Shown one piece after another: positions 32,183 to 42,496 of a DNA stretch of 64,000 bases. The position numbers and the translations under genes are program-made. The notes under the pieces are model-generated. The model did not search any database, had not been told where the DNA came from, and saw only the letters and a list, made by a program, of their open reading frames with translations. Source of the stretch: Gonocerus acuteangulatus (Eukaryota; Arthropoda; Insecta; Hemiptera; Coreidae); the NCBI GenBank assembly GCA_946811695.1, contig OX328123.1:46909253-46973252 (forward strand), given 5' to 3'. The stretch's first letter is position 1. The number at the start of each line of letters is the position of its first letter.

Positions 32183-34508
32183 CCTATTAGCTATGTAACC
32201 TACACCTTTCCTGTGTACATTTTCTGTCTATATCTTCAAGAAATGTCAATCTTACTTCATCAAGACTAGACAAATAGAACAGGAGACATTATAAACCTAT
32301 TAGCTATGTAACCTACACCTTTCCTGTGTACATTTTCTGTCTATATCTTCAAGAAATGTCAATCTTACTTCATCAAGACTAGACAAATAGAACAGGAGAC
32401 ATTATAAACCTATTAGCTATGTAACCTACACCTTTCCTGTGTACATTTTCTGTCTATATCTTCAAGAAATGTCAATCTTACTTCATCAAGACTAGACAAA
32501 TAGAACAGGAGACATTATAAACCTATTAGCTATGTAACCTACACCTTTTCTGTCTATATCTTCAAGAAATGTCAATCTTACTTCATCATGACTAGACAAA
32601 TAGAACAGGAGACATTATAAACCTATTAGCTATGTAACCTACACCTTTTCTGTGTACATTTTCTGTCTATATCTTCAAGAAATGTCAATCTTACTTCATG
32701 AAGACTAGACAAATAGAACAGGAGACATTATAAACCTATTAGCTATGTAACCTACACCTTTTCTGTGTACATTTTCTGTCTATATCTTCAAGAAATGTCA
32801 ATCTTACTTCATCAAGACTAGACAAATAGAACAGGAGACATTATAAACCTATTAGCTATGTAACCTACACCTTTCCTGTGTACATTTTCTGTCTATATCT
32901 TCAAGAAATGTCAATCTTACTTCATCAAGACTAGACAAATAGAACAGGAGACATTATAAACCTATTAGCTATGTAACCTACACCTTTTCTGTCTATGTCT
33001 TCAAGAAATGTCAATCTTACTTCATCAAGACTAGACAAATAGAACAGGAGACATTATAAACCTATTAGCTATGTAACCTACACCTTTTCTGTGTACATTT
33101 TCTGTCTATATCTTCAAGAAATGTCAATCTTACTTCATCAAGACTAGACAAATAGAACAGGAGACATTATAAACCTATTAGCTATGTAACCTACACCTTT
33201 TCTGTGTACATTTTCTGTCTATATCTTCAAGAAATGTCAATCTTACTTCATCAAGACTAGACAAATAGAACAGGAGACATTATAAACCTATTAGCTATGT
33301 AACCTACACCTTTTCTGTCTATATCTTCAAGAAATGTCAATCTTACTTCATCAAGACTAGACAAATAGAACAGGAGACATTATAAACCTATTAGCTATGT
33401 AACCTACACCTTTCCTGTGTACATTTTCTGTCTATATCTTCAAGAAATGTCAATCTTACTTCATCAAGACTAGACAAATAGAACAGGAGACATTATAAAC
33501 CTATTAGCTATGTAACCTACACCTTTCCTGTGTACATTTTCTGTCTATATCTTCAAGAAATGTCAATCTTACTTCATCAAGACTAGACAAATAGAACAGG
33601 AGACATTATAAACCTATTAGCTATGTAACCTACACCTTTTCTGTGTACATTTTCTGTCTATATCTTCAAGAAATGCCAATCTTACTTCATCAAGACTAGA
33701 CAAATAGAACAGGAGACATTATAAACCTATTAGCTATGTAACCTACACCTTTTCTGTGTACATTTTCTGTCTATATCTTCAAGAAATGTCAATCTTACTT
33801 CATCAAGACTAGACGAATAGAACAGGAGACATTATAAACCTATTAGCTATGTAACCTACACGTTTTCTGTGTACATTTTCTGTCTATATCTTCAAGAAAT
33901 GTCAATCTTACTTCATCAAGACTAGACAAATAGAACAGGAGACATTATAAACCTATTAGCTATGTAACCTACACCTTTTCTGTGTACATTTTCTGTCTAT
34001 ATCTTCAAGAAATGTCAATCTTACTTCATCAAGACTAGACAAATAGAACAGGAGACATTATAAACCTATTAGCTATGTAACCTACACCTTTTCTGTCTAT
34101 ATCTTCAAGAAATGTCAATCTTACTTCATCATGACTAGACAAATAGAACAGGAGACATTATAAACCTATTAGCTATGTAACCTACACCTTTTCTGTGTAC
34201 ATTTTCTGTCTATATCTTCAAGAAATGTCAATCTTACTTCATCAAGACTAGACAAATAGAACAGGAGACATTATAAACCTATTAGCTATGTAACCTACAC
34301 CTTTTCTGTGTACATTTTCTGTCTATATCTTCAAGAAATGTCAATCTTACTTCATCAAGACTAGACGAATAGAACAGGAGACATTATAAACCTATTAGCT
34401 ATGTAACCTACACCTTTTCTGTGTACATTTTTTGTCTATATCTTCAAGAAATGTCAATCTTACTTCATCAAGACTAGACAAATAGAACAGGAGACATTAT
34501 AAACCTAT
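32183..34508. repeat. 113/100-bp satellite array, ~21 copies
   Basis: Head-to-tail monomers beginning CCTATTAGCTATGTAACCTA. Standard units are 113 bp. Several lack 13 bp between CACCTTTT and CTGTCTATA, giving 100 bp (for example near 32540, 32985, 33310 and 34090). The deletion joins two TTTTCTGT repeats. Copies are almost identical otherwise, with shared variants (CATCATGAC in the 100-bp copies near 32587 and 34128; GACGAATAG near 33810 and 34365) hinting at higher-order amplification. The right end breaks within a copy into TCTGACGAACTAC and an A run (34556-34572). No reading frame. Confidence 0.97.
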
Positions 34509-34699
34509 TCTGACGAACTACATGCACTTCATGCAAAACGAACTTCCATTTATCAAAAAAAAAAAAAAAAAAGGAAAATATGAAGTGGTTTTAACTTACT
34601 TAAGGATTGGTCATTCGCGTCTTACACTCAGTTATATAATACCGTTCTTACGATAAAAAAAATACAGACTTCATGAAGCATCATTTTATTTATGTATTT

Positions 34700-34822
34700 C
34701 TTGGTGTTCCGCTTCATGGCGTTGTACACCTTACATTTAATGTAGTTCCGCTTCATGGCGTTGTACACCTTACATTTAATGTAGTTCCGCCTCATGGCGT
34801 TCTACACCTTACATTTAAGGTA
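34700..34822. repeat. 39-bp direct repeat x3
   Basis: Three copies of a 39-bp unit starting GTTCCGCTTCATGGCGTTGT and ending near CACCTTACATTTAATGTA. A diverged inverted copy lies at 35657-35695 (AATGTAAGGTGTACGTTACC), so the two ends of this 1-kb region are partly complementary. Confidence 0.85.
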
Positions 34823-34825
34823 CAT

Positions 34826-35136
34826 ATCTGTACCGCGGAGAATTGCCTTTGTCGCGGTGTCACTGATGTATAAATAAATAAATAAATGTACCGCGGAGGT
34901 AAAGGACATCACGTTCATTTATTTATTAAATTTACTTAAGGCTATGTTCTTAATGTGGATTTTTCGATCCATATAGTGGTATAGAGCACTATGGTGTGTT
35001 TCCACAAATAAAGATAAGACAGTGAAGCATAAAATCACTGTATGAATTGCTTCTATAAGTAACAAAGAAACAAATTTTAATATTTCGAAGTTATGGAAAA
35101 TAGAAAAATGGACATGGTGCCCTTTACCTCCGGGAT

Positions 35137-35180
<44 letters not shown>

Positions 35181-35205
35181 CTGTACCCCGGAGGTAAACA
35201 ACACC
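34826..35205. repeat. Dispersed TACCGCGGAGGTAAA motifs, both orientations
   Basis: CTGTACCGCGGAGAATTGCC at 34829, TGTACCGCGGAGGTAAAGGA at 34889, the inverse CCCTTTACCTCCGGGATACA at about 35120, and CTGTACCCCGGAGGTAAACA at about 35181. Together with the flanking 39-bp repeats this suggests a compound or palindromic non-coding element. Confidence 0.6.
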
Positions 35206-35217
35206 ATATCACATATT

Positions 35218-35266
<49 letters not shown>
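35140..35266. repeat. Two TA microsatellites
   Basis: TA tracts at 35143-35177 and 35222-35265. They are separated by one of the CCGGAGGTAAA motifs. Confidence 0.9.
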
Positions 35267-35267
<1 letters not shown>

Positions 35268-35890
35268 CTATATTATTACATTATATCTATATTAAATGTC
35301 TATGTTTACATTATATTATTATTATAATGTGACGTCACGTAAGCGTACCTTCCGATATATGTTATTTGTTAAGGCAGTCAAAACAGAGACTCAATACTAC
35401 ATTAGGTATTCAGCGCTTTTATGGTCAATTCAATGCAACTAAATATTTTATTTTACTATGGTTTCCTCAGGAGATACGAATATTCCACTGATGGCCGTTT
35501 ATTAATCGTTTTTACCTCTTGATAACACCTGCAACTCATATTTATATAAATCTGTTGCAAGTTTACTAGAAAACAAGTTCTAAAATAACTTAATATACAC
35601 ATAATGTAAATAAATACTCAATAATGTAGTAATAAATACATAATGTAGTAATATAAATCCATAATGTAAGGTGTACGTTACCATGAAACGGAACTCCAAA
35701 AAATAAATAAAATTATTAACGTATTTACGCGTCATAATGGGGTTACTTCTCTAAATGCGGAGCGAAAATTCCCTAGAATCAAATGTTACAGAAATCCCTG
35801 CACAAGGATTCATAAGAATACTTAAGAAGTTAAACCATTATGCCCAAATTTACAAGTAAAGTTCTGTCTCCCATGGCATGTATACTAGCG
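35267..35890. other. No supported gene
   Basis: AT-rich. An isolated TGACGTCACGT palindrome (CRE-like octamer) lies at about 35331 but has no promoter context. AATAATGTAGTAATA phrases are reiterated at 35620-35660. Confidence 0.4.
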
Positions 35891-35894
35891 ATCC

Positions 35895-36150
35895 GAAGGA
35901 TAGGCGGCTCTAGACAAAAATTTCTGGGGTGTGTAGTATGGGCAGTCCCTGGGGGTGTAGAATTAAATTTTTGTAACCAGGCACCTGGAAATAGTTAAGG
36001 AATTATTTGATAAACTTAGAACATACATTAATTAGAGCGTATTACTATTAATTTGCCTAAACAAATTAGTTTTCTAACTTAATCGAAAAAGATCGTAAAT
36101 TCATTCTGGGGGCTAAGCCCCCCCCCCTTAGTCGCCACTGTTTTCCACTC
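35895..36150. mobile_element. Diverged G-rich TIR-type element
   Basis: Shares layout with the G-rich family (G run, AT-rich middle, GGGGGCTAAGCCCCCCCCC near the end), but the terminal CGTATATA phrase is not recognisable. It is probably a separate subfamily. Confidence 0.35.
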
Positions 36151-36239
36151 TAATTTTCAGTTTGGGTATTCAGAAACGATTGATTCAGTTGGAACTTGTT
36201 CCAGATGTTTGAAATTCATCTAATCTAGGATGATTAATG

Positions 36240-36710
36240 TTAGTTCCATAACTCCAAACGGAAGGACTTACGGAAGTACTATAAATAAAATATTTCATTA
36301 ACAGGATTTTCTAAAATATCTCGAAATCGGTTGGCAAAGAAATAAGGATTTGAAACTTCGAAATTGTTAGTTTTCCTCTTTTGAATGGGTATTTGTATCT
36401 GTTTGTCTAACGTTTTAAGCGGTTGTTGCTTAATTTAACAGTAAAAGGAATATTTTTCTAAAAAAGGTAAGAAAATGTGAAACAGTGTTATAGTGTTACC
36501 ATGAGCAAACGTTGTGACAAAGCATGGAGTAATTTATGCTATGGATTCTCTCAGCTTCCTGTTGTGGCGCCTTTAATCTTCCTTCTTTCATTTTATTTTA
36601 TATTTTTGACGGAAGATCAACACCTACTAATAACGGCTTCTATTCCTTTACTAATGGCACTAGGGATGAACGGGACCGCGCTAAGATGATGCAGTTACTG
36701 CGAGTCGGAC
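36240..36710 (-). mobile_element. Family 2 rolling-circle-like fragment
   Basis: The 5' end on the minus strand at 36710 (GTCCGACTCGCAGTAACTGC, then CTTAGCGCGGTCCCGTTC) abuts a T run, which fits insertion into a T-rich site. Internal sequence (AAATATTTCATTAACAG, ATATCTCGAAATCGGTTGG) matches the 26130-28806 copy. The 3' hairpin is missing. The open frames at 36477-36736 (+) lie within it and look like chance. Confidence 0.55.
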
Positions 36711-37170
36711 TTTTTTTGCTTATCTTTATGGTTTAATCCAGACAAGTTCTATACTTAAAGAATGAGTTTTGCTACTTTTGACGAGCTTCTTAACCCTGGA
36801 ATCACAACGTGGGGTCACCCGTGACCCCTGAGGTCTGAAAATATTTGTTATTTCCTACACATTCGAGCTTTTAAACATGTCCGATCATGTACCTTCTTGT
36901 CCTGACAAGGTGATCATAATAGAGAGCCAGGCTTTTCGAATTCTTATGCCTGTTGACGTCTTAAAGCCATCGGGTCACGGGCGAACCCACGTTGTGGTTT
37001 ATGTAATATTTTTATTTATCGAATGTAGCATGTCTAACGATAAATTATTTTTCACTGAAATTCACAATGAGTTGCTTTGCCAAATTGTAGAAGAGGAAAA
37101 CAGAGTTTGGAGTCGTTTTGGATTATGAAAACAGTGAAATTGGTGAAGTATGTGATACGAGTGAAAAAGA

Positions 37171-37305
37171 GGATGGCCGTGTATACCATGTGGGTTTTTT
37201 TATCGTAAAAAAGACAGGAAAGGTGTAACACATTGTGCAAAGTGTAGTAAGAGTCTGTTTGCTGAAGACAGTCAAAGTATATCTAAAAAGTGTATAAATG
37301 AATAA
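37171..37305 (+). pseudogene. piggyBac transposase C-terminal cysteine-rich remnant
   Basis: Forty-four codons to a TAA stop reading GWPCIPCGFFYRKKDRKG and then VTHCAKCSKSLFAEDSQSI and KKCINE. The paired cysteines (C..C then C..C, with a late C) match the zinc-binding tail that helps piggyBac transposases recognise their ends. The catalytic DDD core has been deleted; the open frame at 36877-37128 in front of it shows none of the core motifs. The copy could move only with a transposase supplied in trans. Confidence 0.6.
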
Positions 37306-37385
37306 CAATATTTTTATTTTTTTTATCGTTAAAATGTGCATACATTCAAGTCACTATATTTTCCCCCCTTTTAAACCAATATTAC

Positions 37386-37644
37386 ATATCGTCGATACAA
37401 AAGCAAACTAACGAATATGAAAAAATGCATTATTTCATTGTCCATCTTTACTAATTTCTGCTGGACTTATGTGCGGCAAATTCTTGAATCTGATTTCATT
37501 CTATTAGAGGGAAAGTATTCCACTATCAAAAGGTCAAATCTGCCGAATATTTGACCGTCCAAAAAAAAGTTATGAATGAATACTTTTCCACTTTGAAAAG
37601 TGCTGATTTTCATATTCGTTAGTTTGCTTTTGTATCGACGATAT
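37386..37644. mobile_element. MITE nested in piggyBac (ATATCGTCG family, copy 1)
   Basis: 259 bp with long terminal inverted repeats of about 35 bp starting ATATCGTCGATACAAAAGCA. It has no coding content. A related copy lies at 44319-44574. The flanks do not give a clear duplication; TA-target insertion is possible. Confidence 0.85.
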
Positions 37645-37969
37645 CATAGTATTTTTTTATTCTAGCAATCATAAAGACAAAATATTATAGGAGAAAACGT
37701 TATATATAATGTTGATATTCAGAGGACAAATATTCAAACAAACTTATGTCTCAATTTATCATATTTTGTTTGATTTCCCACACCCCCATTTTTCAATTAA
37801 ATAAGATTATTTGGTTATAAATTGTTATATTATACATGGTAGTCATCTTAAAATACCATTTCAGAAACCTAACACCAAATTTGAAAAAGAATTACGAAAG
37901 ACTAGATGGGGTCTTATATGACCCCACGTTGTGAGATTTACAACAGCTTTGTTGTGATTCCAGGGTTAA

Positions 37970-38353
37970 TTTTTTTAAAGATAAGATAAAAGGAGGAAGT
38001 GCAAGTCCCTTATTCACTTTGTTATGACGAAAATAGAGTAAACGATATGTCTCCATTTCACTTGCAATGTCTTCCGATTCAATTTCCGACTAGCTATTGA
38101 TAACTTTTAATTAAATCAAATTGATAACCTAGACTGTGTTCTCCAGGACTGTGGAGTTCGAAATAATGAGGAAGTCAATCCTAGATTCAATTAGGCAGCT
38201 GTGTTTACCTTCACGTTCTATCCACAAGAATATTTTATTAAAATTAACTCGCCCAGCTAACAAATTTAATCAGTACTCAAGTATATTACCTTTCTGAAAG
38301 ACAACAATATTTTTAACAAAATTAACAAACCCCGGGCCAAACTTCCCAAATAA
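37970..38353. other. No recognisable feature
   Basis: AT-rich spacer between the two piggyBac elements. Confidence 0.45.
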
Positions 38354-38357
38354 TTAA

Positions 38358-39288
38358 CCCTTTGTTGCATGGTGATGCCTGCTGGCATCATATTATATTC
38401 TACACTCCCAGAGCACTATATTGAGATTTTTCAAATTATATTTCGTTTCCTCTAAGCATCAACAAGTGTCAAAGGAACTGGAAGATTTTGAACATTGTAC
38501 TTTGTTCCCAAGAAGGAATAAACAAGTTAATGTTGACAAAACCAAGAGTCTTGTTTCTCACCCCGAGGAGACCCGTTTCGCAAGGCCACATTACTATTAA
38601 AAACGTCTATTCTGGCCTAAAAAAAAAAAAAAAAAAATCGTACTCCTTAGTACTAGTGGTGTATTTTTCGAAAGTTGGTGAAAGTTTGTTTTATTGAAGT
38701 TTTATTTTTTGTGCCAATTTTTGTGGTTGTTCATGTTTCCTGTGGGCACCATCGTGCATCTGGTACTGAGGTCCGAGCGATGGATCCCATTATCTGATCG
38801 ATAATGGAGAGAGGAGAAACAGATTTTTCATATAATCACAGCACCAGATGATAGTGAGGATGATGAAGATGTCGATGACAATGTTCTTTCTGAACCTCGG
38901 CGTATTTTCAGCCAATGTTTTAGAGGTAAATGGCGACGATTTGAATGGTCTCTTCTCAGATTTGAATGATTTGATTGAGGACGTACTGCCTGATGTATCA
39001 CAGAAGATGAGATGCAGAATGGAAAAGTGATTTTGATGAGAAGAGAAAAGAGTTCTTTTTAACTTTAACTCATAAATTCTTTATATGTTTCAATAAATGC
39101 GAATGTTCATTCACATAAACATTCCTCCTCTTACGTACAATGATACCTATAGGCATCTTTCAGTTTTTCATACATTTCTCGAAATTAAAACTCGATGAAT
39201 TTTTTCCCGTATTTTTCCCGTTAACCTGAGGCCTATTTCTACCTCTCAGAATTTTTTATGAGAAAAGAAAAAATCATGCACCAAAGAG
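38358..39288 (+). mobile_element. Second piggyBac-type element with TTAA duplication
   Basis: 931 bp flanked by TTAA at 38354-38357 and 39289-39292. The ends read CCCTTTGTTGCATG and (inverted) CTCTTTGGTGCATG. Inside each end a second inverted block follows (GATGCCTGCTGGCATC at the left, related to GATGCCTATAGGTATC inverted at the right). It belongs to a different subfamily from the 36794 element. An acidic N-terminal transposase fragment may remain at 38811-38965. Confidence 0.82.
38811..38965 (+). pseudogene. piggyBac-type acidic N-terminal remnant
   Basis: The plus strand reads EEKQIFHIITAPDDSEDDED followed by VDDNVLSEPRR and FRGKWRRFEW before a stop. An acidic, low-complexity N-terminus is usual in piggyBac transposases. 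The start is not identifiable in frame and the catalytic domain is gone. The assignment rests mainly on its position between piggyBac ends. Confidence 0.4.
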
Positions 39289-39330
39289 TTAACATGTGTG
39301 TGTAGTATGGACTACAACAACCACTTAATT

Positions 39331-39383
39331 ATTTCTTTTTTTATATATATAATGGCGCATCTGTATCTAGGCCATTAGCGCCG
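39331..39383 (-). mobile_element. 53-bp truncated SINE family 1 tail
   Basis: Contains the family 1 tail (on the plus strand CATCTGTATCTAGGCCATTA, then GCGCCG) and a T/AT-rich tail. It is flanked by exact 15-bp duplications AACAACCACTTAATT at 39316-39330 and 39384-39398. Confidence 0.85.
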
Positions 39384-39399
39384 AACAACCACTTAATTT

Positions 39400-39980
39400 T
39401 CTTAATTATATTTCAACACCATACATATTTCAAACTGTGTTTTTAACATCATCTTTGAAAGGTTTTAATAATAAATGAAAATCACTCATGACGTGATTTA
39501 TTCATCATGTCATTATTATACATAGGACCTTCCTTGTGTAACTGTGATTGTACATGGGAGCTATTGTTACTACTCATACTATGCATAGGACCTATATTGT
39601 ACATAGAAACTGTTGCGATTATGTATCGTCATATTGTGCATAGGAACTATTTTCTTCGTTGCCTATCTTTATTTTTATATGTTTGTACTTAAAAATGTAT
39701 TGTTTTTATAAGTTACTTGTAGCTGTTTGTTATCCACAAACTCAATTATGTAATTAGATAGATACGTACTATAATGTAATTGGACTTATAATTATTATGT
39801 CACTAGCCGAATACCCGTGCTTCGTCACGGCAGATAAGTAGTTATTTTATTGTGTTAAATAATATATCAGCAAAATTAACGCTACTACATAATTTTTTGC
39901 AGTTTATTACAGCATAGTCCCCGTCATAATATAAGAAGAAACAGATAATCTAGAGATAACCCGTTATCTATAAGTTTCCA
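39400..39980. other. No supported gene
   Basis: AT-rich. TACATAGGA/TGCATAGGA-type phrases with GAACTATT or GACCTATT are reiterated between 39510 and 39650, perhaps an old tandem repeat. The 61-codon frame at 39507 is translated from it. Confidence 0.4.
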
Positions 39981-39981
39981 G

Positions 39982-40234
39982 CATGAGCGTATGTAAGGCG
40001 GGGGCCGACGGGTCCGCAGCCACCCCCCGAAATTTTGATTTGATGGTAAAATGTGTCTTAAAACCCTTAAAAGTTAATCAAATAAGATCATTTCATTTTA
40101 GTTGTAATAGCGTTTTATTTGCCTAAAACTATTCCAAGTTCTAAATAGTTAGTATTCCATACACCGGAATGATCCCAGCCCCCCCCCGGAATTTCCCAAG
40201 CCCACCCCGAACTTATTTCGCATATACGCCCATG
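39982..40234 (-). mobile_element. G-rich TIR element, copy 5
   Basis: Inverted full-length copy, about 250 bp. The left end CATGAGCGTATGTAAGG is the mutated 3' terminus; the right end CATATACGCCCATG is the 5' terminus. C-run, TAGTATTCCATACACCGG and the AT-rich middle match copies 3 and 6. Confidence 0.75.
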
Positions 40235-40566
40235 GTTGCCAGTAACAGCAGCGTAACCAATACAGGTTAAATTTTGTTGTCAATAATAAATGTACGTTAA
40301 AATTTAAAAATGTATGTTTCTCATATGTCATTTGGAAACACCCATTATATATGTGAGCATTACCAAGAAGTGTTCTGACTGGATGCTGATTGGTAAAGAG
40401 GCCGTACAAGGGTTCGGGATATTATTACCTGGGATGGCCCATCACCAGGTATAGCGAAAACTCTCTAGCGAAATGAACCTCAATTAAAATGGTGATTTTG
40501 TCCCTCATAGCGTAAACTCTATGAGGGACAGTTTATTTCTAATAATTCAAGGTCTCCCATCATAGT

Positions 40567-40968
40567 TCCATTTTATCAATAACTATAAAAATAAAACCCC
40601 CATTACCATAACAACAGTTTAAAGCAACAAAAAAAAAAAAAAAATACCCAAAAAAAAGGTGAAATGGTGTATCCAGCATGCTGTAATAAACAGAAAGGAA
40701 TAAAGCACCATTTTATCAATAACTATAAAAATAAAACCCCATTACCATAACAACAGTTTAAAGCAAAAAAAAAAAAAAAAAAAAATACCAAAAAAAAAAG
40801 TGAAATGGTGAATCCAGCATGCTGTAATAAACAGAAAGGAATAAAGCACCATTTTATCAATAACTATAAAAATAAAACCCCATTACCATAACAGTTTAAA
40901 GCAAAAAAAAAAAAAAAATACCAACAAAAAGTGAAATGGGGTATCCAGTATGCTGTAATACCATAACA
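40567..40968. repeat. 141-bp tandem repeat x3
   Basis: Units start at about 40567, 40708 and 40849 with CCATTTTATCAATAACTATA. Each contains an A run of 16-21 bases and the phrase TCCAGCATGCTGTAATA. The third copy is slightly deleted. A-run length differences account for most variation. Confidence 0.92.
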
Positions 40969-40969
40969 A

Positions 40970-41450
40970 GAGTTTATTTTAATGAGAGAAAATGAATGAA
41001 ACATTTCAGGTAATAAAGGAATTTTAGACCCAAAAAAAAGTTAAACCCAATTTTCTAAAGAATGAACAATGGCATTTGGTTCCTTTTCGTTTAAAGGCGT
41101 CCAAATATGGTTCAAGTTACACTTAAATGGCCCAGGGGATACTATAAAACATCTCTTGAATATGAAACATGTAGGATTGGACAATTATAATTATTGACTA
41201 ATTAATTTTTATTGTCCCTCCGCTTAGCTTATGATTAAATTATTTTGGTTATTTGCGTTCCTATATAAATTCATCAAAAACCTTTCAGCTATATGGTATG
41301 TATTTCTGCCTAGTTTTTCAATATTTCCAGTTAATGGTGAATGAGAAGGAAGGCCATACAGATTCTTAACTTTGGAGGTTCCCAATCTTTTCATTTTATA
41401 CAGATATTACCAAGGTTGCTCTAAATTTTAGTTCTTTATTCAGGGTATCT
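40970..41450. other. No recognisable feature
   Basis: AT-rich sequence without supported features. Confidence 0.4.
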
Positions 41451-41460
41451 GCATTGCCTT

Positions 41461-41462
<2 letters not shown>

Positions 41463-41498
<36 letters not shown>

Positions 41499-41661
41499 GG
41501 CACATCTACATCTAGGTCATTAGCGCCGACATCCAGGGAGTAGTGAGGAATTTCACCAGCGAGCCGTGGGATGATAAAATTCCTGCCGGAGGTTGGGAAT
41601 CGAACCCACCATCTCCCGCTTATGAATCCAAGGCGCTAGCCATTAGACCACGGGAGACCCC
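41463..41661 (-). mobile_element. tRNA-derived SINE family 1, full-length, inverted
   Basis: The head at the right (minus strand GGTCTCCCGTGGTCTAATGG, B-box GGTGGGTTCGATTCCCAAC), body, and poly(A) tail at the left (T run 41463-41496). Exact CATTGCCTTAG duplications flank it (41452-41462 and 41662-41672). Homologous to 30940-31130. Confidence 0.88.
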
Positions 41662-41814
41662 CATTGCCTTAGTTGACATTTTTCTTGAATCTTCTGAAAT
41701 ATAAAAAATTTCACAAGATCTTGGCATGCCTCGTCACACCTTAATTCTTATTTTTTTTTTTTTTTTTTGTTTTTGTTTGTCTTAGTAGTAAGTACAATGA
41801 ATTAATTATTATTT

Positions 41815-42030
41815 GAGTTTAAAGAGGATTGCCGCCGAGATCAGAGGTGGTATGAGGAAAAGATTTCGGTCGACCCACTTCCTCCTTGATAATCTCACTC
41901 CAGTACATTTGGTGGAATGTGCTGATTCAGTTCGTGAGAATGCCGTGGGCGTCCTGGGACCTTGTTTACAATTTGAGGTAATTCTCGAAAGCGCCGCACA
42001 AACCAGAATTTAAACCAGCTCTTTGGACCA
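41815..42030 (-). pseudogene. Possible mariner-type transposase N-terminal remnant
   Basis: Across two frames the minus strand reads FRELPQIVNKVPGRPRHS and then ESAHSTKCTGVRLSRRKWVD and PPLISAAILFK. The order (VNKxxGRPR, then NIxxVRxxVxxSPRRS, then a second helix-turn-helix ending in ILxK) resembles the N-terminal DNA-binding region of arthropod mariner-type transposases. Frame changes are required, so this is weak. Confidence 0.3.
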
Positions 42031-42267
42031 TTCGCGAATTAAGTGAAACGGATGCGTTGCTTGTACTGTCATAGCGCTATTGCCGGCATATTGTTCATGC
42101 AGTCCATTTTCCTCAATTGTACAATTATTATAACATTTCAAGGTTTCAGTGATGAAAATCCTTAATTTCACATTCCCTGTTCATCTATAGGCCTTTTTGG
42201 GTATTTTGTTGAACAGCCCCGCCAGTGATTTTATCTAGTTACTGTTACTCGGTGACAAATTAAAAAA

Positions 42268-42494
42268 AAATATATATTGGATTAATTTAATTTAAATTTT
42301 AACGTCCAATATATTAACTAAGAATTTTGAAACGGGTTATCTATAGGGCATCATTCTTTTCTACCCAGGATAGGACTGGTGCCTTTTCTTTTTTCTAAAG
42401 AAAAGCCACCACCCCATAGTGGGAATCGAACCCACGTTCTTTGGCGCGGAGTTTTAAGTGCTCACGCTTTAACACTCACGGCCGCAAGGCCTCC
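42268..42494 (-). mobile_element. tRNA-derived SINE family 2, inverted copy
   Basis: Inverse of the 31611 element: head GGAGGCCTTGCGGCCGTGAG at the right (minus strand), B-box inverse GGGAATCGAACCCACG at 42420-42435, body CCACCACCCCATAG and GGATAGGACTGGTG, AT-rich tail at the left. Confidence 0.8.
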
Positions 42495-42496
42495 TA

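Larger units (their letters stand above)
36794..37965 (+). mobile_element. Non-autonomous piggyBac element with TTAA duplication
   Basis: 1172 bp. It is flanked by TTAA at 36790-36793 and 37966-37969. Terminal inverted repeats read CCCTGGAATCACAAC on both sides. A second, internal inverted repeat CACAACGTGGGGTCA sits immediately inside the left end but about 30 bp in from the right end, the asymmetric layout known for piggyBac. A C-terminal transposase fragment remains (37171-37305). A MITE is nested at 37386-37644. Confidence 0.88.

Noticed and set aside
32183..34508. CRISPR-like repeat array
   Set aside because: Simple satellite: whole monomers repeat and nothing varies in a spacer-like way.
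35331..35341. CRE-like TGACGTCA promoter element
   Set aside because: One octamer with no gene, TATA context or other sites nearby; expected by chance at this scale.
36477..36736. Two overlapping membrane-protein-like frames
   Set aside because: They lie in the non-coding interior of a rolling-circle-like element and the hydrophobic residues follow from T-rich DNA.
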